Source: CBFDBF01 sp050304615
Lineage (GTDB): Bacteria > Pseudomonadota > Gammaproteobacteria > Chromatiales > Chromatiaceae
DNA: 64,000 nucleotides
Assembly (NCBI GenBank): GCA_050304615.1
Contig: JBNLDW010000012.1
Span: 1-64,000, forward strand
Direction of reading: 5' to 3'
In this document: one piece after another, positions 6,242-14,657 of the stretch
Layout: every line of letters starts with the position of its first letter
Position numbering within the stretch: the first letter of the stretch is position 1
Position numbers and translations under genes: made by a program
Notes under the pieces: generated by a model
The model's input: the letters and a program-made list of their open reading frames with translations, nothing else
What the model was told of the DNA's origin: nothing
The model's database searches: none

Positions 6242-7519
6242 TTACAGACTGCCATCCACTATTTCGGATGGCAGTATATGTTTGATGTCATAAAAGACCG
6301 ATTTCGGCTTGCCCAGCCGGCGTAGTTGCTCTGCCCCCATCTCACGGAACTGGTCGTGGGGCACGGCCAGGATGATTGCGTCGTAGCTCTCATGGGTCAG
6401 CTTTTCGATCATCTCAACGCCAAGTTCAGCCTTTGCCTCTGCCGCATCTACCCATGGGTCATATAGGTCTACACTGGCGCCGTAGCTCTGCAGCTCCTCG
6501 ACCATGTCGATCACTCTGGTATTGCGGATATCTGGGCAATTCTCCTTAAAGGTCAATCCAAGGATCAGCACTCGACTGTTGGCAACCGGGATATCTCGTT
6601 TGATCATCAGCTTGATGACCGCGCTAACCACATACCTCCCCATGCTGTCGTTGATGCGGCGACCGGCCAGGATGATTTCCGGCTGATAGCCTATCGCCTG
6701 TGCCTTGTGGGTCAGGTAGTAAGGGTCGACCCCGATGCAGTGCCCCCCAACCAGTCCGGGGCGAAAGGGGAGGAAGTTCCATTTGCTGCCGGCGGCCTCC
6801 AGTACCTCCAGGGTGTCGATCCCCAGCCGGTCGAAGATGAGCGCCAGCTCATTGATCAATGCAATATTTACATCACGCTGTGTATTCTCGATCACCTTGG
6901 CCGCCTCGGCCACCTTGATGCTGCTCGCCTTGTGAGTGCCGGCAGTGATGATTTGGCGGTAGAGCTCATCCACAAAATCGGCCACCTCCGGGGTGGAGCC
7001 AGAGGTCACCTTGACGATAGTCGGCAGACGGTGTTCCCGGTCTCCAGGATTGATCCGTTCCGGGCTGTAACCGGCAAAAAAGTCCTGGTTGAAACGAAGG
7101 CCGGAGAGCTCTTCCAGTATCGGGATGCAGACCTCTTCGGTGGCACCTGGATAGACGGTTGATTCGTAGATTACTATGTCACCCTTTTTCAGGGCGGCCC
7201 CGACCGTGCGGCTGGCTGACCGCAGCGGGGTCAGATCCGGCTGTTTGTGTCCATCGATTGGGGTGGGGACGGTAACTATATAGACGTTACAGTCGGCAAG
7301 GGCATCCTGGCTACTGCTAAAGTTGAGCTTGTTGGCCTGGGAGAGCTCATCTGCATCCGTCTCCTGGGTAACATCGTGCCCCTGCTTGAGTTCGGCAATC
7401 CGCTTGGCATTAATATCAAAACCAAGGGTAGGGAAGTGTTTCCCAAACTCCACTGCCAGTGGGAGGCCTACATAACCGAGGCCGACAATTCCGATTTGTA
7501 CTGTTTTTAGATCGCGCAT
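6242..7519 (-). CDS. tviB: UDP-N-acetylglucosamine-type nucleotide sugar 6-dehydrogenase (TviB/WbpO family)
   Basis: A 425-residue UDP-sugar dehydrogenase. N-terminal Rossmann motif GIVGLGYVG (10-18); central helix; GGHCIGVDPYYL with catalytic Cys261; C-terminal domain with LGLTFKENCPDIRNTRV. The 'HCIGVDPYYLTHKA' version is that of TviB/WbpO enzymes, which oxidise UDP-GlcNAc or UDP-GalNAc to the uronate with two NAD+. With the downstream epimerase this gives a two-step uronate pathway for a surface polysaccharide. No glycosyltransferase or export genes are adjacent, which is unusual. Confidence 0.9.
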   Translation of the reverse strand: MRDLKTVQIGIVGLGYVGLPLAVEFGKHFPTLGFDINAKRIAELKQGHDVTQETDADELSQANKLNFSSSQDALADCNVYIVTVPTPIDGHKQPDLTPLRSASRTVGAALKKGDIVIYESTVYPGATEEVCIPILEELSGLRFNQDFFAGYSPERINPGDREHRLPTIVKVTSGSTPEVADFVDELYRQIITAGTHKASSIKVAEAAKVIENTQRDVNIALINELALIFDRLGIDTLEVLEAAGSKWNFLPFRPGLVGGHCIGVDPYYLTHKAQAIGYQPEIILAGRRINDSMGRYVVSAVIKLMIKRDIPVANSRVLILGLTFKENCPDIRNTRVIDMVEELQSYGASVDLYDPWVDAAEAKAELGVEMIEKLTHESYDAIILAVPHDQFREMGAEQLRRLGKPKSVFYDIKHILPSEIVDGSL

Positions 7520-7531
7520 AGTGTCCGTCTG

Positions 7532-7939
7532 TCAGGCTAGATTGACTGGATCGGCAGGCTGCCATCCCTCGGCTCGGTGCTCGGTGACTATTGTAGTATA
7601 GATGCCGCCACGCACATTGAACTCGGCGGTCAACCGCATGAAGCGAGGTTTGATAGCCGCTACCAGGTCGCTCAATATCTGGTTGGTCACCGCCTCATGA
7701 AAGGCTCCCTGATCACGGAACGACCAGACATACATCTTGAGGGACTTCAGTTCGACACAGAGCTGGTCGGCCACATACTCAATTGATAGCTCGGCAAAAT
7801 CAGGTTGTCCGGTTTTGGGGCAGAGACAGGTGAATTCCGGTACTTCGATGCGGATGGTATAGTCCCGCTCTGGGTACGGGTTGGCGAATGTCTCAAGACT
7901 CTTTTGGGGCCTGGTCGGCATAGTGGTATCATTATCCAT
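7532..7939 (-). CDS. queF: NADPH-dependent 7-cyano-7-deazaguanine reductase QueF (short type)
   Basis: Encodes 135 residues of the single-domain QueF type. EFTCLCPKTGQPDFA carries catalytic Cys40 and Asp47, and ELKSLKMYVWSFRD is the QueF signature that binds NADPH and preQ0. It reduces preQ0 to preQ1 in queuosine synthesis; queE and queC are 30 kb away in this window. The start may be the first ATG (7939) or MPTRPQ (7921); a TATAAT at 7958-7963 on the minus strand would give a short leader for either. It is divergent from smc with only 38 bases between. Confidence 0.93.
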   Translation of the reverse strand: MDNDTTMPTRPQKSLETFANPYPERDYTIRIEVPEFTCLCPKTGQPDFAELSIEYVADQLCVELKSLKMYVWSFRDQGAFHEAVTNQILSDLVAAIKPRFMRLTAEFNVRGGIYTTIVTEHRAEGWQPADPVNLA

Positions 7940-7977
7940 ATCTGTAGTTAACGGACGATTATACGGGCTAAATCTTC

Positions 7978-10900
7978 ATGCGTCTTGAGAAAATTAAACT
8001 TGCCGGATTCAAATCATTTGTGGATCCGACGACTGTACCTATTCCAAGTAATCTGGTTGGCATTGTCGGCCCCAATGGATGCGGTAAATCTAACATAATC
8101 GATGCTGTGCGCTGGGTGATGGGTGAAAGCTCCGCCAAGATGCTGCGCGGAGAGTCGATGGCTGATGTGATATTCAATGGCTCCTCTTCGCGTAAACCGG
8201 TCGGCATGGCTGGAATCGAGCTGCTGTTTGATAACAGTGATGGCAGTGCCGGCGGGCAGTATGCGCAATATAGCCAGATCTCGGTAAAGCGCCAGGTACA
8301 GCGCGACGGGCAGTCCTCTTATACCCTTAATGGTGTGCGTTGTCGGCGTCGGGATGTCACCGATCTGTTCCTGGGTACAGGGCTGGGTCCACGTAGTTAC
8401 TCCATCATTGAACAGGGCATGATATCCCGACTTATCGAGGCCAAGCCGGAAGATCTGCGTGCCTTCCTGGAAGAGGCGGCAGGTATCTCTAAATACAAGG
8501 AGAGGCGGCGAGAGACGGAGAACCGCATCAGGCATACCAGGGACAATCTAAGTCGGTTGGATGATCTTCTGGAGGAGGTGGATAAGCAGCTGCAGCGTCT
8601 CAAGCGGCAGGCGGCAACCGCAGCGCGATACAAAAAACTGAAGCAGCAGGAGAGGACACTAAAAGGGGAGATGTTGGCGCTACGCTCTCGTGCCATGGAC
8701 GAATCTCTTAAACAGCAGCAGGGTTTGCTGACGGAGCAGGAGACAAAAATGGAGGCGGCGGTTGCCGCGCAACGCAAGTTGGAGTCGGAGATTGAACAGG
8801 GACGGAGCGAGCAACACTCTGCCAACGAAAAATTTAATCTTATTCAGGGGCGCTTCTATAAGGTTGGATCTGAGATCGCTCGTTTAGAGCAGTCGATTAA
8901 ACATGCCACTGAAGTAGCCAGACAGCAGGAGCTTGATCTACAGCAGATCGAGCAGGCTTGGCGTGAGTCAGAAGAGTTAAGGGGCAAGGATAGTGAGCGA
9001 CTGCAGGAACTGACCACCAGCCTGGAGCAGGATGAGCCGCATCTTATGGCGGCGCGCAACAGTGAGCAGACGGCAAGCCAGCGGTTGGCCCAAGAGGAGA
9101 GGACGCTGCTTGCCTGGCAGAACGAGTGGGATGAGTTTAACCGGCAGGCAGCAGAACCGGCACAGACTGCCCAGGTAGAGCGTGCCCGTATTAACCATCT
9201 GGAGCAGCAGCAGAAAGAGATGCAGGCGCGATATGAACGCCTGGACGAGGAGTTACAACGGCTCCAGGCCAGTACCCTGCAACAGGAGATCGAACAGCTA
9301 CTGGATGGGGAGAGGGGGTATGTACAGCAGACGGAAGAGCAGCTGCAACAGCTTGAGCTGGCGAGTAAAAACATCCATGCCGTACGTGATACTAATGCCC
9401 AATTGATCAACAAGCAGGATGCTGTGAAGGTCGAGCTACATACAGTCCAAGGTCGTCTGGCCTCACTAGAGGCGTTGCAAGAGGCGGCGTTGGGTAGAGA
9501 CAAGAGCGGTGCCTCAGAGTGGCTGGAGCAGAAAGGGTTGGATCGGGCGGCACGACTGGCAGAGATGATAGAGGTAGAGTCTGGCTGGCAGAAGGCGGTG
9601 GAGGTGGTGCTTGGTTTTCATCTGCAGGCGGTCTGCACAGATGATCTAACGACCATAGCCAGCGATATAGAAGGGCTCAGCGAAGGTAGTGTCACTCTGT
9701 TTGATACAACTGCGCCGGCATCCGGTTGGAGTTCAGGTGATGATTGGCTGCTGCAGCGGATAAAGGCACCGTGGCCGCTGGATTCATTGTTGGCAGGGGT
9801 GAAGGTGGCAGATAGCCTGGATCGGGCTCTGGAGATGCGCAGTACCCTCAAGGCTGGCGAGTCGCTGATAACCATGGATGGTATCTGGATTGGATCTGAC
9901 TGGCTCCGCCTTAGCCGGGAGTCGGATCACGGATTGTTGCAACGAGGGGAAGAGATCAAAGATCTCAGCCGACAGCAGCAAGAGTTAGAGCGCAGCGTGG
10001 ATGAATATGCCATGGCCCTCAAGACTGGTAAGGAGAGCCTGCAACAGGCGGAGCAATCCAGGGAGCAGCTGCAGCTGGCGGCCAACAAGCTACAGGCGGA
10101 GTTGGCAGATGTTCGCTCTAGCCTCAGCGGTAGAAAGGCACAGGCAGAGCATCTAAAGAGCCGTGATGCTACGGTGCGGCATGAGATGGCCGAGCTACAG
10201 CAGCAGATGGAGCGAGACCAGAGCGAGCTGCAACAGTGCCAGCAGCGGTTGCATGGTGCGCTGCAAGAGATCGATTCCCTTAGCCGCAGACGTGAGGTAT
10301 TGTCCGGTCAGCGGGAGAAGTTACGTCAGGCCCTGGATAGTGCCAAGAGAGAGGCACAGCAACAGCGTGCCAAAGAGCATGAGATCGCCCTAAAGATAGA
10401 GTCTATGCGCTCATCGCGTAGCTCACTGCACCAGAATCTGGAGCGTATGAAAGGGCAGATAGTACATCTGTCGACTCGGCGGGAGGAGCTGCTGACCGCA
10501 ATACGCGATGGCAAAGAGCCACTACAGGCACAACAGCTGGGGCTGGAGCAACAACTGCAGCAGCGGGTTGGAGTAGAGGAAGAGATGAAGGCAGCACGCC
10601 AGGGCTTGGAGGAGATTGAGGCCGCGTTGCGCAATAAAGAGCAGCAGCGTAGCGAGGCAGAACAGAAGGTACAGCAGGAGCGCGATACCCTGGAGCAGGG
10701 AAAAATGCGGCGGCAGGAGCTGTTGGTGCGGCATCAAACCATAGATGAGCAGATCAATGAAGCGGGTTTTGTCCGGGATGAACTGTTGGCACAGCTGCCA
10801 CAGGACGCTAACCAGGAGGCGTGGGAAGAGCAGCTGGTGCAGATGGGCACCAAGATAAGCCGTCTTGGTGCGATCAACCTGGCAGCCATTGATGAGTTCG

Positions 10901-11478
10901 AAGAGCAGTCTGAGCGTAAACAGTATCTGGACGCACAACATGCTGATGTGACCAAGGCGCTGGAGACTCTGGAGAGTGCCATTCATAAGATTGACCGGGA
11001 GACCCGCACCCGCTTCAAAGAGACCTTTGACAAGGTCAATACTGGCCTGCAGGATAAGTTTCCAAAACTGTTTGCTGGTGGCCACGCCTATCTGCAGCTG
11101 ACCGGTGAAGACCTGCTGGATACAGGTGTGACCGTAATGGCTCAGCCTCCAGGCAAGCGCAATACCAGCATTCACTTGCTATCTGGTGGAGAGAAGGCGT
11201 TGACTGCGGTGGCCCTGGTGTTTGCTATATTTGAGCTCAATCCAGCACCATTCTGCATGCTGGATGAGGTTGATGCCCCATTGGATGATGCCAACGTGGT
11301 GCGATTTTGTGAGTTGGTAAAATCTATGTCGGAGCGGGTGCAGTTTATCGTTATCACCCATAACAAGGTTACCATGGAGATTGCGCAACACCTGACCGGT
11401 GTAACCATGCATGAGGCAGGTGTATCCAGAATGGTGTCAGTGGACGTTGAGGAGGCGGCCTTAATGGCGGCAAGCTAA
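7978..11478 (+). CDS. smc: Chromosome partition protein Smc
   Basis: An 1166-residue SMC ATPase. Walker A GPNGCGKS at 31-38; two long coiled coils rich in Q, E, L and R (about 170-490 and 650-1000) flanking a hinge near 500-640; ABC signature LSGGEK at 1068-1073; and Walker B CMLDEVDAP near 1093. As an antiparallel dimer with ScpA/ScpB it loads onto DNA and aligns chromosome arms. The presence of Smc implies that this lineage uses Smc-ScpAB rather than MukBEF. Followed by zipA and ligA on the same strand, a common gammaproteobacterial order. Confidence 0.97.
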   Translation: MRLEKIKLAGFKSFVDPTTVPIPSNLVGIVGPNGCGKSNIIDAVRWVMGESSAKMLRGESMADVIFNGSSSRKPVGMAGIELLFDNSDGSAGGQYAQYSQISVKRQVQRDGQSSYTLNGVRCRRRDVTDLFLGTGLGPRSYSIIEQGMISRLIEAKPEDLRAFLEEAAGISKYKERRRETENRIRHTRDNLSRLDDLLEEVDKQLQRLKRQAATAARYKKLKQQERTLKGEMLALRSRAMDESLKQQQGLLTEQETKMEAAVAAQRKLESEIEQGRSEQHSANEKFNLIQGRFYKVGSEIARLEQSIKHATEVARQQELDLQQIEQAWRESEELRGKDSERLQELTTSLEQDEPHLMAARNSEQTASQRLAQEERTLLAWQNEWDEFNRQAAEPAQTAQVERARINHLEQQQKEMQARYERLDEELQRLQASTLQQEIEQLLDGERGYVQQTEEQLQQLELASKNIHAVRDTNAQLINKQDAVKVELHTVQGRLASLEALQEAALGRDKSGASEWLEQKGLDRAARLAEMIEVESGWQKAVEVVLGFHLQAVCTDDLTTIASDIEGLSEGSVTLFDTTAPASGWSSGDDWLLQRIKAPWPLDSLLAGVKVADSLDRALEMRSTLKAGESLITMDGIWIGSDWLRLSRESDHGLLQRGEEIKDLSRQQQELERSVDEYAMALKTGKESLQQAEQSREQLQLAANKLQAELADVRSSLSGRKAQAEHLKSRDATVRHEMAELQQQMERDQSELQQCQQRLHGALQEIDSLSRRREVLSGQREKLRQALDSAKREAQQQRAKEHEIALKIESMRSSRSSLHQNLERMKGQIVHLSTRREELLTAIRDGKEPLQAQQLGLEQQLQQRVGVEEEMKAARQGLEEIEAALRNKEQQRSEAEQKVQQERDTLEQGKMRRQELLVRHQTIDEQINEAGFVRDELLAQLPQDANQEAWEEQLVQMGTKISRLGAINLAAIDEFEEQSERKQYLDAQHADVTKALETLESAIHKIDRETRTRFKETFDKVNTGLQDKFPKLFAGGHAYLQLTGEDLLDTGVTVMAQPPGKRNTSIHLLSGGEKALTAVALVFAIFELNPAPFCMLDEVDAPLDDANVVRFCELVKSMSERVQFIVITHNKVTMEIAQHLTGVTMHEAGVSRMVSVDVEEAALMAAS

Positions 11479-11527
11479 GGACTGTTAACATTATGCTGAT
11501 ATTCATCGACGGAGACCGTTGTTTTAT

Positions 11528-12346
11528 ATGAAAGCCGATATCCTGCGCCTGATTCTGTTTCTTGCCGGAGTCGCTCTGGTTTTGGGTATCTATTTGGCTG
11601 ACCGTTTCAGACGTGGCCGCGAAGAGCGGTACGAGGAGAGACGGGTGGTTGACGGCGATATATTTCAACCTGAGCCTACTACTAAGCCTGTACAACGCAG
11701 GGAGCCATTGTGGAGCGCAGGAGATGGGGTGAGACAGGAGATTGAGGATGAGCTAGTAGAGATCCCCATCTTGGATGATCCGTTAGAACCGGTTCTAGCG
11801 AAGAAAAACAGCGATAAAAAGATTCTTCCTGGAGAACAGATATCCCTACCTTTTTTGAATGACAAGCGACGTCAGGCGAAAAAGCCACACAATACAAACG
11901 ATCTGCCCAACAAGATTATTCAGATAAACATAGTACCCCGCAAAGGGGTTAGTCTGTTTAGTGGAGATGATATCCTCTGTGTTGTTGCCGAGCTGGAGCT
12001 GGAGTATGGGGAGATGGATATCTACCACCGTTATAGCGATGATAAAGGGGCTGGCGCTATACTTTTTAGTCTTGCCAATATGGTGCATCCTGGCACCTTT
12101 CCGATCGCAGCGATGGATGAGTTTTCTACTCCAGGTTTGACTCTCTTCGCTATTCTGCCGGGCCCTCTGGATGGCCTTACCCTGTTCTCTGAGATGCTCT
12201 CTGTTGCCGAGCGACTGGCCACCTTACTGGATGGATCGCTTCAGGATGAGAGCCACAGTGATCTAAGCAAGCAGACAATAGAGCATATGCGGCAAGAGAT
12301 TCAGGAGTACCACCGAAAGCTACAACTAGCCCGCAGCAAGAGATGA
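11528..12346 (+). CDS. zipA: Cell division protein ZipA
   Basis: A 272-residue bitopic membrane protein. One N-terminal membrane helix (ILRLILFLAGVALVLGIYLA), a charged linker (about 30-130), then a C-terminal ZipA domain with FSGDDILCVVAELELEYGEMD and AILPGPLDGLTLFSEML, the face that binds the FtsZ tail. It anchors FtsZ filaments to the inner membrane at the septum. The ATG at 11528 is preferred over an upstream TTG at 11519 because GGAG (11511) is then correctly spaced. It overlaps ligA by 4 bases, so the two are translationally coupled. Confidence 0.93.
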   Translation: MKADILRLILFLAGVALVLGIYLADRFRRGREERYEERRVVDGDIFQPEPTTKPVQRREPLWSAGDGVRQEIEDELVEIPILDDPLEPVLAKKNSDKKILPGEQISLPFLNDKRRQAKKPHNTNDLPNKIIQINIVPRKGVSLFSGDDILCVVAELELEYGEMDIYHRYSDDKGAGAILFSLANMVHPGTFPIAAMDEFSTPGLTLFAILPGPLDGLTLFSEMLSVAERLATLLDGSLQDESHSDLSKQTIEHMRQEIQEYHRKLQLARSKR

Positions 12347-14373
12347 GTAGCTCTGAGGCGATTCGTAAGCGAGTCGGTCAACTGCGTGCCGAGATAGAGC
12401 GGCACAACCGTAATTACCACCTGCTGGACGATCCGCAGATCCCCGATAGTGAATATGACCGCCTGATGCGAGAGCTCCAACAGCTGGAGGCACAACATCC
12501 AGACCTGCTTTCACCTGATTCACCAACCCAGAGGGTGGGCTCGGCGCCGCTCTCCTCTTTTACCAGCGTGGCTCACAAGGTCCCCATGTTATCCCTGGAC
12601 AACGCCTTCTCCGCGCAGGAGATGATGGAGTTTGACCGCAGGGTGCGGGAGCGGCTACAGAGCGAGCATGAGATAAGCTATGTTGCCGAGCCAAAAATAG
12701 ATGGTCTAGCGATAAGTCTACGCTATGAAGATGGGGTGTTGCTGCAGGCGGCCACCCGTGGCGATGGACGCCAAGGTGAAGATGTAACGCAGAACGTGCG
12801 TACTGTCCATGCCTTGCCGCTACGGCTAAGCGGCAGTGGTTGGCCAAAGGTTCTAGAGGTGCGGGGTGAAGTCTATATGCCGCGCGCCGGGTTTGAAGAG
12901 ATGAACCGGCGAGCCAGAGAGTCAGGAGAGAAGGAGTTTGCCAATCCACGGAATGCAGCGGCCGGATCGCTACGCCAGCTAGATTCAAGGATCACGGCAC
13001 AACGACCGCTGACCATATTGTGTTACGGCTTTGGTGAGATTACCGATGCCCCCCTGGCAGAGACCCATAGTGCCAGCATTGCTATGCTCGGTGGATGGGG
13101 TCTGCCGGTATCTCCGGAACTGCAGTTGGTCACCGGTGTGGACGGCTGTCTCGCCTACTACCGGCAACTGGAGGAGCGACGTGACGGGTTGGGCTACGAT
13201 ATCGACGGCGTTGTGTTTAAGGTGGATCGGCTCGACCTGCAACAAAGACTCGGTTTTGTATCACGTGCGCCGCGCTGGGCCATTGCCCAAAAATTCCCTG
13301 CTCAAGAGGAGTTGACCAGACTGCTGGCCATAGATGTACAGGTGGGGCGTACTGGTGCCATAACCCCGGTTGCCAGGTTGCAGCCGGTGACAGTCGCCGG
13401 GGTGACAGTCACCAACGCAACCCTACACAACGAAGATGAAATTCGGCGCAAGGATGTGCGGGTTGGAGACACCGTTATAGTTCGCCGGGCGGGGGATGTG
13501 ATTCCACAGGTGGTTAGAGTGGTCATGGAGAAGCGCCCCGCTGATAGCCAGCCATTCAATATGCCGCAGCAGTGTCCAGTTTGTGGTTCCGAACTTATAC
13601 GTGATACCGATGCAGCGATACTGCGTTGTAGTGGTGGGCTCTATTGTCCGGCTCAACTTAAGGAGTCGATAAAACACTTCGCCTCCCGTACGGCGATGGA
13701 TATCGAGGGGCTTGGCGACAAGCTGATAGAGCAGTTGGTAGATAAGGGAATGCTGGCCACTCCAGCCGATCTGTATCGATTGCAGCCGCAGCAGTTGGCC
13801 GGGATGGAGCGTATGGGAGAGCTGTCGGCAAACAATATTGTGCAGGCACTAGAGAAGAGCAAACAGACAACACTGCCACGTTTTCTCTATGCCTTGGGTA
13901 TCCGTGAGGTGGGGGAGGCCACTGCCAACTCACTAGCCATCCACTACAATAATTTGCAGGATATAATGCAGGAAGAGTCGGCAGAGGCCCTGCAGCAGAT
14001 ACCAGATATCGGCCCGGTGGTGGCAGAACATATCATCACCTTTTTTCGGCAGCCACATAATCGGGAGACCATTGCTCAGTTGCTGGCATCTGGTATCCAC
14101 TGGCCGGCAATGGAGGCTAGAGAAGAGGGCGCGCCACTGGATGGTAAGGTCATAGTACTTACCGGCACCCTCAGTCGACCACGTGCCGAGGTTAAAGAGC
14201 AGTTGCAATCATTGGGAGCCAAGGTTACCTCTAGTGTCTCCAAAAATAGCGATTATGTGATTGCAGGTGAAGATGCCGGCTCCAAGCGGCAAAAGGCGGA
14301 AGAGTTGGGCGTTACCATTCTCAACGAAGCAGAGCTAGCAGAACTGTTAGCTAATCTAACTACAGGTGTATAG
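12343..14373 (+). CDS. ligA: NAD-dependent DNA ligase LigA
   Basis: A 676-residue ligase of normal length. Adenylation domain with AEPKIDG (nucleophile Lys118) and EVRGE; OB domain with VGRTGAITPVA; a four-cysteine zinc finger (CPVCGSEL ... CSGGLYCP); helix-hairpin-helix repeats; and a C-terminal BRCT domain (about 600-676, VIVLTGTLSRPRAEV). It seals nicks in replication and repair. The start ATG overlaps the zipA stop (ATGA). No defects are visible. Confidence 0.97.
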   Translation: MSSSEAIRKRVGQLRAEIERHNRNYHLLDDPQIPDSEYDRLMRELQQLEAQHPDLLSPDSPTQRVGSAPLSSFTSVAHKVPMLSLDNAFSAQEMMEFDRRVRERLQSEHEISYVAEPKIDGLAISLRYEDGVLLQAATRGDGRQGEDVTQNVRTVHALPLRLSGSGWPKVLEVRGEVYMPRAGFEEMNRRARESGEKEFANPRNAAAGSLRQLDSRITAQRPLTILCYGFGEITDAPLAETHSASIAMLGGWGLPVSPELQLVTGVDGCLAYYRQLEERRDGLGYDIDGVVFKVDRLDLQQRLGFVSRAPRWAIAQKFPAQEELTRLLAIDVQVGRTGAITPVARLQPVTVAGVTVTNATLHNEDEIRRKDVRVGDTVIVRRAGDVIPQVVRVVMEKRPADSQPFNMPQQCPVCGSELIRDTDAAILRCSGGLYCPAQLKESIKHFASRTAMDIEGLGDKLIEQLVDKGMLATPADLYRLQPQQLAGMERMGELSANNIVQALEKSKQTTLPRFLYALGIREVGEATANSLAIHYNNLQDIMQEESAEALQQIPDIGPVVAEHIITFFRQPHNRETIAQLLASGIHWPAMEAREEGAPLDGKVIVLTGTLSRPRAEVKEQLQSLGAKVTSSVSKNSDYVIAGEDAGSKRQKAEELGVTILNEAELAELLANLTTGV

Positions 14374-14375
14374 AG

Positions 14376-14657
14376 ATGGAATCAAAAGAGCAAGAGATAC
14401 TCATGGTAATGCGCAAGGTCCTGACCAGTATTATCCGAGAGATAACACCTGAGGCGGGACAGCCATATCCCCTGACAGAAGATACCGTGCATGGTATCCG
14501 TGACTGTCTCAAACTGCTTGCGCTGCGTGAACGAGAGCTGGCCGATGCGGCGGGAAAAGAGCCAGAACAGCCATTTTATAAAGGGCAACCACAGCCCAGC
14601 AGTGTCAGTGTGCCAATATCCAGTATCAGTGGGCAGTCGTCAGATAAGGATGATTAG
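14376..14657 (+). CDS. Small hypothetical protein downstream of ligA
   Basis: Encodes 93 residues. The N-terminal two thirds are predicted helical (EQEILMVMRKVLTSIIREIT, IRDCLKLLALRERELADAA); the C-terminal tail is disordered and Ser/Gln/Pro rich. No known family is recognised. It begins 2 bases after the ligA stop, so it is probably co-transcribed. Its last 32 bases overlap the 3' end of the convergent GGDEF/EAL gene. Confidence 0.65.
   Translation: MESKEQEILMVMRKVLTSIIREITPEAGQPYPLTEDTVHGIRDCLKLLALRERELADAAGKEPEQPFYKGQPQPSSVSVPISSISGQSSDKDD

Noticed and set aside
8397..11412. Many long antisense ORFs inside smc
   Set aside because: They are Ser/Cys/Leu-rich shadows of the Gln/Glu/Leu coiled-coil codons; no start sites or family motifs.
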